Positions 38,407 through 46,911 of a DNA stretch of 64,000 nt are shown one piece after another. Position numbers and translations under genes: made by a program. The stretch is from contig NZ_CVTA01000001.1 of NCBI RefSeq assembly GCF_001050035.1, forward strand, positions 1 to 64,000, in the 5' to 3' direction. How positions within the stretch are numbered: the stretch's first letter is position 1; the number at the start of each line of letters is the position of its first letter. The stretch comes from Mycolicibacterium komanii (lineage in GTDB: Bacteria; Actinomycetota; Actinomycetes; Mycobacteriales; Mycobacteriaceae). The notes beneath the pieces are model-generated. The model ran no database searches and was not told the origin of the DNA. It saw nothing but the letters and a program-made list of their open reading frames with translations.

Positions 38407-40575
38407 CTACAACATGCAGCTGACGCAGCCCTCCACCTCAGTGCCTTCGAGGGCCATCTGGCGCAACCGGATGTAGTACAGCGTCTTGATGCCCTTGCGC
38501 CAGGCGTAGATCTGCGCCTTGTTCACATCGCGCGTGGTGGCCGTGTCCTTGAAGAACAGCGTCAGGCTCAGACCCTGGTCCACATGTTGGGTGGCCGCGG
38601 CGTAGGTGTCGATGACCTTCTCGTACCCGATCTCGTACGCGTCCTGGAAGTACTCCAGGTTGTCGTTGGTCATGTAGGGCGCCGGGTAGTAGACGCGGCC
38701 GATCTTGCCTTCCTTGCGGATCTCGACCTTGCTGGCGATCGGGTGGATCGAGCTGGTCGAGTGGTTGATGTAGCTGATCGACCCCGTCGGCGGCACGGCC
38801 TGCAGGTTCTGGTTGTAGATGCCGTGCTGCTGCACCGACTCCTTCAGCCGATTCCAGTCCTCCTGGTCGGGGATCCGGATGCCGGCATCGGCGAAGAGCT
38901 GACGAACCTTGTCGGTCTTGGGCTCCCACACCTGCTCGGTGTACTTGTCGAAGAACTCCCCCGACTTGTACTTCGACTTCTCGAAGCCGTTGAACGCGCT
39001 ACCCCGTTCGATCGCAATGCGATTCGACGCCCGCAGCGCGTGATACAGCACCGTGTAGAAGTAGATGTTGGTGAAGTCCACACCCTCTTCGGAACCGTAG
39101 AAGATCCGCTCGCGGGCCAGGTACCCGTGCAGGTTCATCTGGCCGAGACCGATCGCGTGAGAGTCGTTGTTGCCCTGCTCGATTGACGGCACCGAGGTGA
39201 TGTGCGTCTGATCGCTTACCGCGGTCAGCGCACGGATGGCCACCTCGATGGTCTGCGCGAAGTCCGGCGAGTCCATCGCCTTCGCGATGTTCAGCGAACC
39301 CAGGTTGCACGAGATGTCCTTGCCGATCTTCTTGTAGGACAAGTCCTCGTTGAACTCCGACGGAGTCGACACCTGCAGGATCTCCGAGCACAGGTTCGAG
39401 TGGGTGATCTTGCCGTCGATCGGGTTCGACCGGTTCACCGTGTCCTCGAACATGATGTACGGGTAACCCGACTCGAACTGCAGCTCGGCCAGCGTCTGGA
39501 AGAACTCGCGCGCCTTGATCTTCGTCTTGCGGATGCGGCTGTCATCGACCATCTCGTAGTACTTCTCGGTGACCGAGATGTCGGCGAACGGCAAACCGTA
39601 GACCCGCTCGACGTCATACGGCGAGAACAGGTACATGTCCTCGTTCTTCTTGGCCAGCTCGAACGTGATGTCGGGGATCACCACGCCCAGGCTCAGCGTC
39701 TTGATCCGGATCTTCTCGTCGGCGTTCTCGCGCTTGGTGTCGAGGAACCGGTAGATATCGGGATGGTGGGCGTGCAGGTACACCGCACCGGCGCCCTGGC
39801 GCGCACCGAGCTGATTGGCGTAGGAGAACGAGTCCTCGAGCAGCTTCATGATCGGGATGACACCCGAGCTTTGGTTCTCGATGTTCTTGATCGGTGCGCC
39901 GTGTTCCCGAATGTTGGTCAGCAGCAACGCGACTCCGCCGCCACGCTTGGACAGCTGCAGTGCGGAGTTGATGGAGCGCCCGATCGACTCCATGTTGTCC
40001 TCGATGCGCAACAGGAAGCAGGACACCGGCTCGCCGCGCTGCTTCTTGCCCGAGTTGAGGAACGTCGGGGTGGCCGGCTGGAACCGGCCGTCCATGATCT
40101 CGTCGACCAGCTTCTCGGCCAGCGTGGTGTCGCCGGCGGCGAGCGTGAGGGCCACCATCACCACGCGGTCCTCGAAGCGCTCCAGGTACCGCTTCCCGTC
40201 GAAGGTCTTCAGCGTGTAGGAGGTGTAGTACTTGAACGCGCCGAGGAACGTCGGGAACCGGAACTTCTTGGCGTACGCGCGATCCAGCAGCGTCTTGACG
40301 AAGTTGCGCGAGTACTGGTCGAGCACCTCGCGCTCGTAGTACTCCTTCTGGATCAGGTAGTCGAGTTTCTCGTCCTGATTGTGGAAGAAGACCGTGTTCT
40401 GGTTGACGTGCTGCAGGAAGTACTCGCGCGCGGCCAGCACATCCTTGTCGAACTGAATCTTGCCGTCGGCGTCGTACAGATTCAGCATCGCGTTGAGCGC
40501 GTGGTAATCCGTCTCGCCCGGCAGCGTGGCCGGCGCGGACGTTACAGGCTCTGCAGCTGTGACGGTTGGTGACAC
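38407..40575 (-). CDS. nrdE: Class Ib ribonucleotide reductase alpha subunit NrdE
   Basis: 722 aa from GTG 40575 ([10 protein letters not shown]), about 30 more than M. tuberculosis NrdE; an internal start near [10 protein letters not shown] would give the shorter form. Active-site Cys in PVSCFLLR, finger-loop Cys in HSNLCSEIL, and the C-terminal CVSC pair that takes electrons from NrdH. Glycyl/barrel motif [13 protein letters not shown] and [17 protein letters not shown] are standard. It reduces ribonucleoside diphosphates with NrdF as radical source. Start overlaps the nrdI end by 34 bases. Confidence 0.95.
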   Translation of the reverse strand: MSPTVTAAEPVTSAPATLPGETDYHALNAMLNLYDADGKIQFDKDVLAAREYFLQHVNQNTVFFHNQDEKLDYLIQKEYYEREVLDQYSRNFVKTLLDRAYAKKFRFPTFLGAFKYYTSYTLKTFDGKRYLERFEDRVVMVALTLAAGDTTLAEKLVDEIMDGRFQPATPTFLNSGKKQRGEPVSCFLLRIEDNMESIGRSINSALQLSKRGGGVALLLTNIREHGAPIKNIENQSSGVIPIMKLLEDSFSYANQLGARQGAGAVYLHAHHPDIYRFLDTKRENADEKIRIKTLSLGVVIPDITFELAKKNEDMYLFSPYDVERVYGLPFADISVTEKYYEMVDDSRIRKTKIKAREFFQTLAELQFESGYPYIMFEDTVNRSNPIDGKITHSNLCSEILQVSTPSEFNEDLSYKKIGKDISCNLGSLNIAKAMDSPDFAQTIEVAIRALTAVSDQTHITSVPSIEQGNNDSHAIGLGQMNLHGYLARERIFYGSEEGVDFTNIYFYTVLYHALRASNRIAIERGSAFNGFEKSKYKSGEFFDKYTEQVWEPKTDKVRQLFADAGIRIPDQEDWNRLKESVQQHGIYNQNLQAVPPTGSISYINHSTSSIHPIASKVEIRKEGKIGRVYYPAPYMTNDNLEYFQDAYEIGYEKVIDTYAAATQHVDQGLSLTLFFKDTATTRDVNKAQIYAWRKGIKTLYYIRLRQMALEGTEVEGCVSCML

Positions 40576-41012
40576 GTCTGGTCCTTCCAAAACTCTTCCA
40601 AACCCGAACGGACGGCGTCGACGTCGTCCGGGGTTCCCATCAGTTCGAAGCGATACAGGTACGGAACGCCGCACTTGCGGGACACCACATTTCCCGCGTA
40701 GGCGAACTCGGCGCCGAAGTTGTTGTTGCCCGCGGCGATGACGCCGCGGATCAACGACCGGTTGTGTTCATTGTTGAGGAACGCGATGACCTGCTTGGGC
40801 ACATAGCCACCGTCGTTGATGTCCGGTGTGGCCCGCCCGCCGCCGTAGGTGGGCAGGACCAGCACGTAGGGCTCGTCGACCTCGATTCGCCCGTGCAGCG
40901 GAATGCGGATCGCGGGCAGTCCCAGCTTCTGGACGAAACGATGGGTGTTCTCCGAGACGCTGGAGAAGTAGACGAGGTTGCTCGCCCCTGATTGAACCGG
41001 CAATCCAGCCAT
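40542..41012 (-). CDS. nrdI: Flavodoxin-like NrdI
   Basis: 156 aa. [17 protein letters not shown] is the flavodoxin phosphate loop, and [24 protein letters not shown] complete the FMN site. NrdI supplies the oxidant that builds the Mn(III)2-tyrosyl radical in NrdF. Overlaps nrdE by 34 bases; last of the leftward nrdH-nrdI-nrdE order. C-terminal tail [10 protein letters not shown] is family-variable. Confidence 0.93.
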   Translation of the reverse strand: MAGLPVQSGASNLVYFSSVSENTHRFVQKLGLPAIRIPLHGRIEVDEPYVLVLPTYGGGRATPDINDGGYVPKQVIAFLNNEHNRSLIRGVIAAGNNNFGAEFAYAGNVVSRKCGVPYLYRFELMGTPDDVDAVRSGLEEFWKDQTCHQPSQLQSL

Positions 41013-41043
41013 CGCTTCCCCCTTTCTGCCGCGTCTAGTACCC

Positions 41044-41292
41044 CTAGGCCATCGCCGCGACCGCTCCGAGCGCCTTGATGCGATCGGGCCGGAAGCCCGA
41101 CCAGTGCTCGTTGCCGACCACGACGACCGGGGCCTGCAGGTAACCCAGTGCCATCACGTAGTCGCGGGCTTCGCTGTCGAGGCTGATGTCGACGGTCTCG
41201 TAGGCGAGGCCCTGCTTGTCCAACGCCTTGTAGGTGGCGTTGCACTGCACGCAAGCGGGCTTGGTGTACACGGTGATCGAGTGCTGAGTCAT
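41044..41292 (-). CDS. nrdH: Glutaredoxin-like electron donor NrdH
   Basis: 82 aa. Redox site Cys14-Val-Gln-Cys17 in [15 protein letters not shown] and [17 protein letters not shown], the NrdH hallmark near the C-terminus. It reduces the NrdE C-terminal CVSC pair, itself fed by thioredoxin reductase. First gene of the nrdHIE operon; about 210 bases downstream of the paired NrdR-box-like sites. Confidence 0.93.
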   Translation of the reverse strand: MTQHSITVYTKPACVQCNATYKALDKQGLAYETVDISLDSEARDYVMALGYLQAPVVVVGNEHWSGFRPDRIKALGAVAAMA

Positions 41293-41748
41293 CGGGGTAC
41301 GGCTCCTATGCGAACGGGGACTGGCAACTGGTCGAACACTTCATCTCGCCGAGATTCATCGAATTTCAGCAGCCCGGAGACCCTGAAAATTCCTGCCGTC
41401 CGGGGCCCCCGGCGGTGTGTCTGAGACGCCCAGACAACCAGGATCGGGAGCTTCGGCCGGCCCTCGGAAGGCTTGGGAACCGTGGGGCCTGTCGGTGTTC
41501 GAAACACTACACCTAGTGTCCGACATTGCGAAGGAATACCAGATGTTCTGAATAACAATTCTGGAATTCCCAGGTCGTAAGCTTTTCACCGCGCCTCCCG
41601 TCGGCGTGTCGCACGTCACACTCGCGGCGTGTCGCGTGAGGGCCCCTAGATATAGCAGCCCGCACCGACATTGGAGCCGAACGCCCGAACCCGACAGCAA
41701 AGCCGTCGGCCGGTGATCCGACTGCGTCGACAGCCTTCTATGAAGTAC
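41293..41748. other. nrdHIE upstream region
   Basis: About 455 bases between nrdH and the FMN reductase stop. It holds the NrdR-box pair; frames crossing it (41289-41558, 41356-41700, leftward) are not convincing. An RNA leader of about 200 bases is implied. Confidence 0.6.
41504..41551 (-). promoter_or_regulatory. Paired NrdR-box-like sites upstream of nrdHIE
   Basis: acactacacctagtgt at 41504-41519 is an imperfect palindrome of ACAC-N8-GTGT form. A weaker copy at 41536-41551 (11 of 16 matching the nrdF distal box) starts 32 bp away. The proximal right half matches that of the nrdF proximal box (gtagtgt). Together with the nrdF pair this suggests one regulator, presumably NrdR. Confidence 0.65.
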
Positions 41749-42300
41749 TCAGCTGACCTCGGCCGCCAGCTTGCCGATGACATCGCGCAGGTTCGCGGCC
41801 ACCTCGGCGTTCTCGCGCGGATGCTTTCCGTCGAACGTCTTGCTCGGCACCGACAACTTGAGGTCCTCGACGATGCGCGGTCCCGCGATGCCGAAGCTCT
41901 TGCGCGTCTCGTCATGCGCCCACTGGCCGCCGTAGCGCCCGAGCGCTGCGCCGACGACGGCAAGCGGCTTGTCCTTGAGCGCGCTGTTGCCGTAGGGCCG
42001 AGACAGCCAGTCGATCGCGTTCTTGAGCACGCCTGGGACGCTGCCGTTGTACTCGGGGGTGACCACCAGCGCGGCGTCGGCGTCGGCTGCGACCCGGCGC
42101 AACGCCGCCACGGGTTCAGCGACGCCCTCGTTATCGATGTCCTCGTTGTAGAACGGCAGCTCGCCCAGCCGGTCGAAGAACTCCAGATGGACGCCGTCCG
42201 GCGCGGTTTCGAGCGCAAGCTCGATCAGCTGGCGGTTGATCGACTCCGCTCGGAGACTGCCCAGCAGCACCAACACGTTGACCTTCGAGGTGTCCGACAT
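41749..42300 (-). CDS. NADPH-dependent FMN reductase, Rv3054c type
   Basis: 183 aa. FMN-binding LLGSLRAESINRQL near the N-terminus, FYNEDIDNEG, and VTPEYNGSVPGVLKNAIDW, the family signature. Flavodoxin-fold NADPH:FMN/quinone reductase, probably for detoxification. Divergent from a TetR gene (42391), with a palindrome between them, so likely under its control. Confidence 0.9.
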   Translation of the reverse strand: MSDTSKVNVLVLLGSLRAESINRQLIELALETAPDGVHLEFFDRLGELPFYNEDIDNEGVAEPVAALRRVAADADAALVVTPEYNGSVPGVLKNAIDWLSRPYGNSALKDKPLAVVGAALGRYGGQWAHDETRKSFGIAGPRIVEDLKLSVPSKTFDGKHPRENAEVAANLRDVIGKLAAEVS

Positions 42301-42347
42301 CGTTGTTCATCCCTTCGTCGTCGAGGAAGATCGTCGCATAGCAGAAC

Positions 42348-42361
42348 CGGACTACAGTCCG
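42348..42361. promoter_or_regulatory. Candidate TetR operator (FMN reductase / TetR)
   Basis: cggact-ac-agtccg: perfect 6-bp arms around two bases, 48 bases upstream of the FMN reductase start and 30 bases before the TetR ATG. Position suits repression of both genes. Binding is inference. Confidence 0.55.
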
Positions 42362-42390
42362 AATAATTCCGTCTGAACTAAACTGCTGAC

Positions 42391-42999
42391 ATGGCCGCAC
42401 CTCGTCGCATCAACGAGTTGTCGGTCACCGACGAAACTCCCCACGAACGCGGCGACGCCGCCCGGAATCGCACCCTACTTCTCGATGCGGCGCGCCGCCT
42501 GATCGCCGAGCGCGGCGCCGACTCGGTCACCACCGACGACATCGCCACGGCGGCCGGCGTCGGGAAGGGCACGCTGTTCCGCCGGTTCGGCAGCCGCGCG
42601 GGGCTGATGATCGTGCTGCTCGACGAGGACGAGAAAGCCCATCAGGAGGCGTTCCTTTTCGGCCCCCCGCCCCTGGGCCCCGGTGCTCCCCCACTCGAGC
42701 GTCTGCTGGCCTACGGGCGGGACCGACTGGCGTTCGTGCACAGACATCACGCGCTGCTGTCGGATGCCAACAGGGACCCGCAGACACGGTTCAACGCCCC
42801 GGCGCGGCTGCACCATCGCCACGTGCGGGTGCTGTTGGAGTCCGCGGGTACGACGGGTGACCTCGACGCGCAGGCCGCTGCGCTGCTGGCGCTGCTCGAC
42901 GCCGATTACGTGCAGCACCAACTCGCCGAGCGCGGGGCGACACTGGAATCGCTCGGCGACGCGTGGGAAACGTTGGCGCGCAAGCTGTGTGGGCACTAG
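42391..42999 (+). CDS. TetR-family regulator, Rv3055 type
   Basis: 202 aa. HTH in residues about 25-70: RTLLLDAARRLIAERGADS, VTTDDIATAAGVGKGTLFRRFGSR. C-terminal domain includes LLEDEKAHQEA-like acidic region (LLDEDEKAHQEA) and HHRHVRVLLES. Divergent from FMN reductase; 19 bases upstream of dinB2, so may also be transcribed with it. Confidence 0.88.
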   Translation: MAAPRRINELSVTDETPHERGDAARNRTLLLDAARRLIAERGADSVTTDDIATAAGVGKGTLFRRFGSRAGLMIVLLDEDEKAHQEAFLFGPPPLGPGAPPLERLLAYGRDRLAFVHRHHALLSDANRDPQTRFNAPARLHHRHVRVLLESAGTTGDLDAQAAALLALLDADYVQHQLAERGATLESLGDAWETLARKLCGH

Positions 43000-43018
43000 C
43001 GAAGAGCAGACAGTTCCG

Positions 43019-44083
43019 ATGACACGCTGGATCCTGCACGTGGATCTCGACCAGTTCCAGGCCGCTGTCGAGATCCGGCGCAAGCCGGAACTCGCAGACC
43101 TGCCGATCATCGTCGGCGGCAACGGCGACCCGAACGAACCCCGCAAGGTCGTCACCTGCGCGTCATATCCGGCCCGCGCCTACGGTGTGCGGGCCGGCAT
43201 GCCGTTGCGCACCGCGGCGCGCAAGTGTCCGGATGCGACGTTCCTGCCGTTGGACACCGACGCCTACGACGAGGCCTCCGCGGAAGTCATGGGCTTGCTG
43301 CGGGACTTCGGACATCCCGTGGAGGTGTGGGGTTGGGACGAGGCCTACGTCGGGGCCGAGCTCGACGAGTCGCAGAGCCCGTTCGAGTTCGCCGAGCGGA
43401 TCCGCGAGGTGATCGCCGCCGAGACGAGCCTGTCGTGTTCGGTCGGCATCAGCGACAACAAGCAGCGCGCGAAGGTCGCGACCGGCTTCGGCAAGCCGAG
43501 CCGCGAATCGGGTTCGGGCGTCTACCAACTCACCGATGAGAACTGGATGGCGGTGATGGGTGACCGCGATGTCGACGCCCTGTGGGGAATCGGCCCGAAG
43601 ACGGCGAAAAAGCTCGCGGGGATGGGCATCGGCACCGTCGCCGATCTCGCCCGCACCGACGCGACCGTGCTCACCGAAGCCTTCGGCCCGACGACGGGGC
43701 TGTGGATCCTGCTGCTCGCGAAGGGCGGCGGCGACACAACCGTGAGCGCCGAACCCTGGGTGCCGCGCTCACGAAGTCACGTCACCACCTTCCCGCGCGA
43801 CCTCACCGAACGCGACGAGATGAACGCCGCCGTCATCGATCTGGCGCACCAGACCCTGGCCGACGTCGTCGCGCAGAACCGTGTCGCCACCCGTGTCGCG
43901 GTGACCGTGCGGACGAAGACCTTCTACACCAGGACCAAGATCCGCAAGCTGCCCGAACCGACCGTGGACGCCGATCTCATCACCCGGACGGCCCTCGAGA
44001 TACTCGGCCAATTCGAACTCGATCGCCCGGTTAGGCTGCTGGGCGTCCGGCTCGAACTCGTCCCGCCGGAAGGCGGGTACTGA
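43019..44083 (+). CDS. dinB: DinB2/DinP-type Y-family DNA polymerase
   Basis: 354 aa from ATG 43019. Catalytic Asp9 in HVDLDQFQAAVE, Asp-Glu pair in WGWDEAYVG, TCASYPARAYGVRAGMP, HhH motif LWGIGPKTAKKLAGMGI and the little-finger domain. It matches M. tuberculosis Rv3056 in order and layout. At residue 14, the steric-gate position, it has Gln; M. smegmatis DinB2 has Leu14 and most DinB proteins have Phe or Tyr, which block ribonucleotides. It likely does translesion synthesis; Gln may relax sugar selection. One base separates its stop from the AAA ATPase gene. Confidence 0.9.
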   Translation: MTRWILHVDLDQFQAAVEIRRKPELADLPIIVGGNGDPNEPRKVVTCASYPARAYGVRAGMPLRTAARKCPDATFLPLDTDAYDEASAEVMGLLRDFGHPVEVWGWDEAYVGAELDESQSPFEFAERIREVIAAETSLSCSVGISDNKQRAKVATGFGKPSRESGSGVYQLTDENWMAVMGDRDVDALWGIGPKTAKKLAGMGIGTVADLARTDATVLTEAFGPTTGLWILLLAKGGGDTTVSAEPWVPRSRSHVTTFPRDLTERDEMNAAVIDLAHQTLADVVAQNRVATRVAVTVRTKTFYTRTKIRKLPEPTVDADLITRTALEILGQFELDRPVRLLGVRLELVPPEGGY

Positions 44084-44084
44084 G

Positions 44085-45275
44085 GTGTTGCACACCGTCG
44101 CCATTCGGGGATACCGCTCGCTGCGCGAGATCGTGCTGCCGCTGGCCCAACTCACCGTCGTGACCGGCGCCAACGGGACGGGCAAGTCGTCGCTGTATCG
44201 GGCTCTGCGGCTGCTCGCCGATTGCGGGCGCGGCGAGGCGATCGGGTCGCTGGCCCGCGAGGGCGGACTCGAGTCGGTGCTGTGGGCGGGTCCCGAACAG
44301 CTCGCCGGGGCGCGCCGCACCGGGCGCGTGGAGGGCACGACGCGCACAGGACCGGTTTCCCTCGAAATGGGTTTCGCGGCTGACGATTTCGGCTACCTCG
44401 TCGATCTCGGTTTGCCGCAGATGACGGGTCACGGTTCGCTGTTCGCCCTCGACCCGGAAATCAAACGCGAGGCCGTGTTCGTCGGCCCCGTGATGCGTAC
44501 CAGCTCGACCCTGGTGCGCCGGACCCGCGACTACGTCGAGGCCTGCGCCGAGTCCGGGCGGGGATTCGACAAGGTGACACAGGCGCTTCCGGCCTACCGC
44601 AGCGTGCTCGCCGAATACGCCCATCCCGGTGCGCACCCGGAGCTTGCCACAGTCCGGGACCGGTTGCGCAACTGGCGGTTCTATGACGGTTTCCGCGTCG
44701 ACGCGGCCGCACCCTCACGGCAGCGCACGGTCGGCACCCGCACGCCCGTGCTCTCCGACGACGGCAGCGATCTGGCCGCCGCCGTCCAGACCATCATCGA
44801 GGCCGGCCACGACGACCTCCAGCGGGCCATCGCCGACGCCTTCGACGGTGCGACGGTCTCGGTCACCGTGCACGACGGCCTGTTCGACCTCCAACTGCAT
44901 CAGCCCGGCATGCTCCGCCCGTTGCGGGCCGCCGAATTATCCGACGGCACACTGCGATTCCTCCTGTGGGCCGCCGCGCTGCTGAGCCCGCGTCCACCGT
45001 CGCTGATGGTACTCAACGAGCCGGAGACGTCCCTACACCCGGACCTGGTGGGCCCGCTGGCGTCATTGATCCGCGCGGCGGCAGACACCACCCAGGTCGT
45101 TGTCGTCACCCATTCCAAAGCGCTGCTCGAGCATCTCGACACCGTCACCGTCGACGATGCCGCCCAGGCCGAAGCGTCCGCGGTGGAGATCCCGCTCTAC
45201 AAGGACCTGGGCGAAACCCGCGTCGAGGGTCTTGGCATGCTCACCGCACCGCCCTGGGACTGGGGTAAGCGCTAA
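44085..45275 (+). CDS. AAA-family ATPase (predicted ATPase, SMC/RecF-like)
   Basis: 396 aa from GTG 44085. N-terminal RGYRSLREIVLPLAQLTVVTG and Walker A GANGTGKSS (Lys34); C-terminal signature ELSDGTLRFLLWAAAL and Walker B SLMVLNEPETSLHP, where Asn precedes the catalytic Glu. ABC-like SMC/RecF-type ATPase head without coiled-coil or TOPRIM domain, resembling the predicted ATPases of COG4637. Its start is one base after the dinB stop, so translation is coupled. A role in DNA repair with the polymerase is inferred from this. Overlaps the convergent SDR gene end by four bases. Confidence 0.82.
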   Translation: MLHTVAIRGYRSLREIVLPLAQLTVVTGANGTGKSSLYRALRLLADCGRGEAIGSLAREGGLESVLWAGPEQLAGARRTGRVEGTTRTGPVSLEMGFAADDFGYLVDLGLPQMTGHGSLFALDPEIKREAVFVGPVMRTSSTLVRRTRDYVEACAESGRGFDKVTQALPAYRSVLAEYAHPGAHPELATVRDRLRNWRFYDGFRVDAAAPSRQRTVGTRTPVLSDDGSDLAAAVQTIIEAGHDDLQRAIADAFDGATVSVTVHDGLFDLQLHQPGMLRPLRAAELSDGTLRFLLWAAALLSPRPPSLMVLNEPETSLHPDLVGPLASLIRAAADTTQVVVVTHSKALLEHLDTVTVDDAAQAEASAVEIPLYKDLGETRVEGLGMLTAPPWDWGKR

Positions 45276-46132
45276 CCGCGTTGCGCCGAGGGCCGTAGCG
45301 CCTTGGTGAACAACACGTTCGCCTGGCGCATCGCGACGCTGTACGGCCACCACATGGTGCGCTTGAACAGATACAGCGCCCGGATGTCGGGCGAGGTGTA
45401 GATCAGGAAGCGGTTGCGCCGCACGCCTTTGAGAATGCACTCGGCGACATGTTCGGGCGAGACCGCGTGCCCGCTGAAACGGTCGGTCCACTTTTTCACC
45501 CGCGGGTCTTCGCGGTCGACTCCGGCGATCTGAACCGTCTGCACCAGAGGCGTTTTCACCGCACCCGGAACCACCACGGACACGCCGATCCGGTGGCGCG
45601 CCAGATCGAAGCGCAACACCTCCGACATGCCCCGCAGCCCGAACTTGCTCGCGCTGTAGGCCGCATGCCAGGGCAACGCGACGAGCCCGGCCGCCGACGA
45701 CACGTTGACGATGTGCCCGCCCGTACCGGCCGCCACCATCCGCGGCACGAACGCCTCGGTGACGTGGATCGGTCCCATCAGGTTGATGTCGACCATCGAC
45801 TTCCAGTGCTGGTGGGTCAGCGTGGAGACGGTGCCCCACGCCGAAACCCCCGCGATGTTCATCACGATGTCCATCGCCGGGTGGCGGGAGTGGATGTCGT
45901 CGGCGAACGCGACCACTGCGTCGTAGTCGGAGACGTCGAGCGCTCGGTACTCGGCGACTTCGGCGCCCAGTGAGCGCGCGTCGGCGACCGTCTTCTCCAG
46001 ACCCTCGGCGTCGCGGTCGGTCAAATAGAGTTCGGCGCCCTCGGCCGCCAGCTTCAACGCGGTCGAACGGCCGATGCCGCTGGCGGCCCCGGTCAGAAAG
46101 CAACGCTTGTTCGCAAACCCGGTGTGCGCCAT
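45272..46132 (-). CDS. Short-chain dehydrogenase, Rv3057c type
   Basis: 286 aa. TGAASGIGRSTALKL (cofactor), MNIAGVS, catalytic NVSSAAG, YSASKFG (Tyr-xxx-Lys), PGAVKTPL. C-terminal region with FKRTMWWPYSVAMRQ is basic/aromatic and may touch membrane. Substrate unknown; in M. tuberculosis the neighbour pair is SDR/TetR/CYP136 as here, suggesting a shared lipid or sterol pathway. Confidence 0.87.
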   Translation of the reverse strand: MAHTGFANKRCFLTGAASGIGRSTALKLAAEGAELYLTDRDAEGLEKTVADARSLGAEVAEYRALDVSDYDAVVAFADDIHSRHPAMDIVMNIAGVSAWGTVSTLTHQHWKSMVDINLMGPIHVTEAFVPRMVAAGTGGHIVNVSSAAGLVALPWHAAYSASKFGLRGMSEVLRFDLARHRIGVSVVVPGAVKTPLVQTVQIAGVDREDPRVKKWTDRFSGHAVSPEHVAECILKGVRRNRFLIYTSPDIRALYLFKRTMWWPYSVAMRQANVLFTKALRPSAQRG

Positions 46133-46151
46133 GGCGGTGAGGATACTGACC

Positions 46152-46793
46152 CTAGGCGTCGCGCTGGTCGGACGGCTTCATGTGGCCCCAGAACGCCGCC
46201 ACCCACAACCGCTCGAGGGTGCCGACGGCGCGGCCGGGATCGATGCCGCGGCCGACGAAGGTGCTGTCGTGCGTCAGGGTCATCGTCGTCGTCGCTGCCA
46301 ACGTCCGGACCAGCGCGGGAAGATCGTCGGTGATCGGGCGCGCGTCGGCGTCGCTCTCGAGCAGCGCGATCAGCTTGTCGATGATGCCGTCGTAGAAGTC
46401 GTCCATCATCTCGCGGATCTTCGCGTCGGTGTTGCGCGCCACCGCGCACGCCGTGAGCACGGGGTCGTCGTTGGCGTACACCGCAGCGGCACTGCCCACC
46501 ATGCGTTTGGCGAACGCCTCCGGCGTCTCTCCCGGCTCGCGGGGCGCGAAGTGGTGGGTGAGGCTGTCGAGCATCTCGCCGGCGCCGGCGAGGATCTCCG
46601 CGAGCACCGCGTATTTGGAGTCGAAGTAGAAGTAGAAGCCGGAGCGTGCAACGCCGGCGCGTTCGCTGATCTCACTGACCGACAGGTCTGCGAACGGCTG
46701 TTCCTTCACCAGGTCGCGCACGGCATTGATGATCGCGTCGCGCTGCCGGTCACCGCGGCTGCGACGCGTTTGCGATGCTGGTTGGGCGCTCAT
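46152..46793 (-). CDS. TetR-family regulator, Rv3058c type
   Basis: 213 aa from ATG 46793; the frame continues to 46934 but overlaps the promoter. HTH: DAIINAVRDLVKEQPFADL, VSEISERAGVARSGFYFYFDSK. Ligand domain typical of EthR/KstR-like TetRs. Divergent from cyp136 and upstream of the SDR; the palindrome at 46831-46848 is the likely operator. Confidence 0.88.
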   Translation of the reverse strand: MSAQPASQTRRSRGDRQRDAIINAVRDLVKEQPFADLSVSEISERAGVARSGFYFYFDSKYAVLAEILAGAGEMLDSLTHHFAPREPGETPEAFAKRMVGSAAAVYANDDPVLTACAVARNTDAKIREMMDDFYDGIIDKLIALLESDADARPITDDLPALVRTLAATTTMTLTHDSTFVGRGIDPGRAVGTLERLWVAAFWGHMKPSDQRDA

Positions 46794-46830
46794 CGCCCTA
46801 GACCTTCGCACCGCGACGCGCCAGAACAAA

Positions 46831-46848
46831 ACTTGACATGCGTCAAGT
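46831..46848. promoter_or_regulatory. TetR operator candidate (cyp136 locus)
   Basis: acttgacatgcgtcaagt: perfect 7-bp arms around atgc. It overlaps a ttgaca-like -35 and lies between the divergent TetR (46793) and cyp136 (46912) genes. Confidence 0.7.
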
Positions 46849-46911
46849 CTGCCATCCAGGATGGGGATGAGAGTGACAACGGCCACATTCCTTTGCACCA
46901 GGAGCTCGTGA

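Noticed and set aside
39202..40572. 456-aa rightward frame opposite nrdE
   Set aside because: Antisense shadow of nrdE with no recognisable domain.
41471..41488. Alternative proximal partner for the nrdHIE NrdR box
   Set aside because: cttgggaaccgtgggg lacks an ACAC half-site; the copy at 41536 matches the nrdF box better.
41289..41558. Leftward 89-aa frame ending over the nrdH start
   Set aside because: Contains the NrdR-box region, is Pro/Arg-rich, and has no family resemblance; more likely leader sequence.
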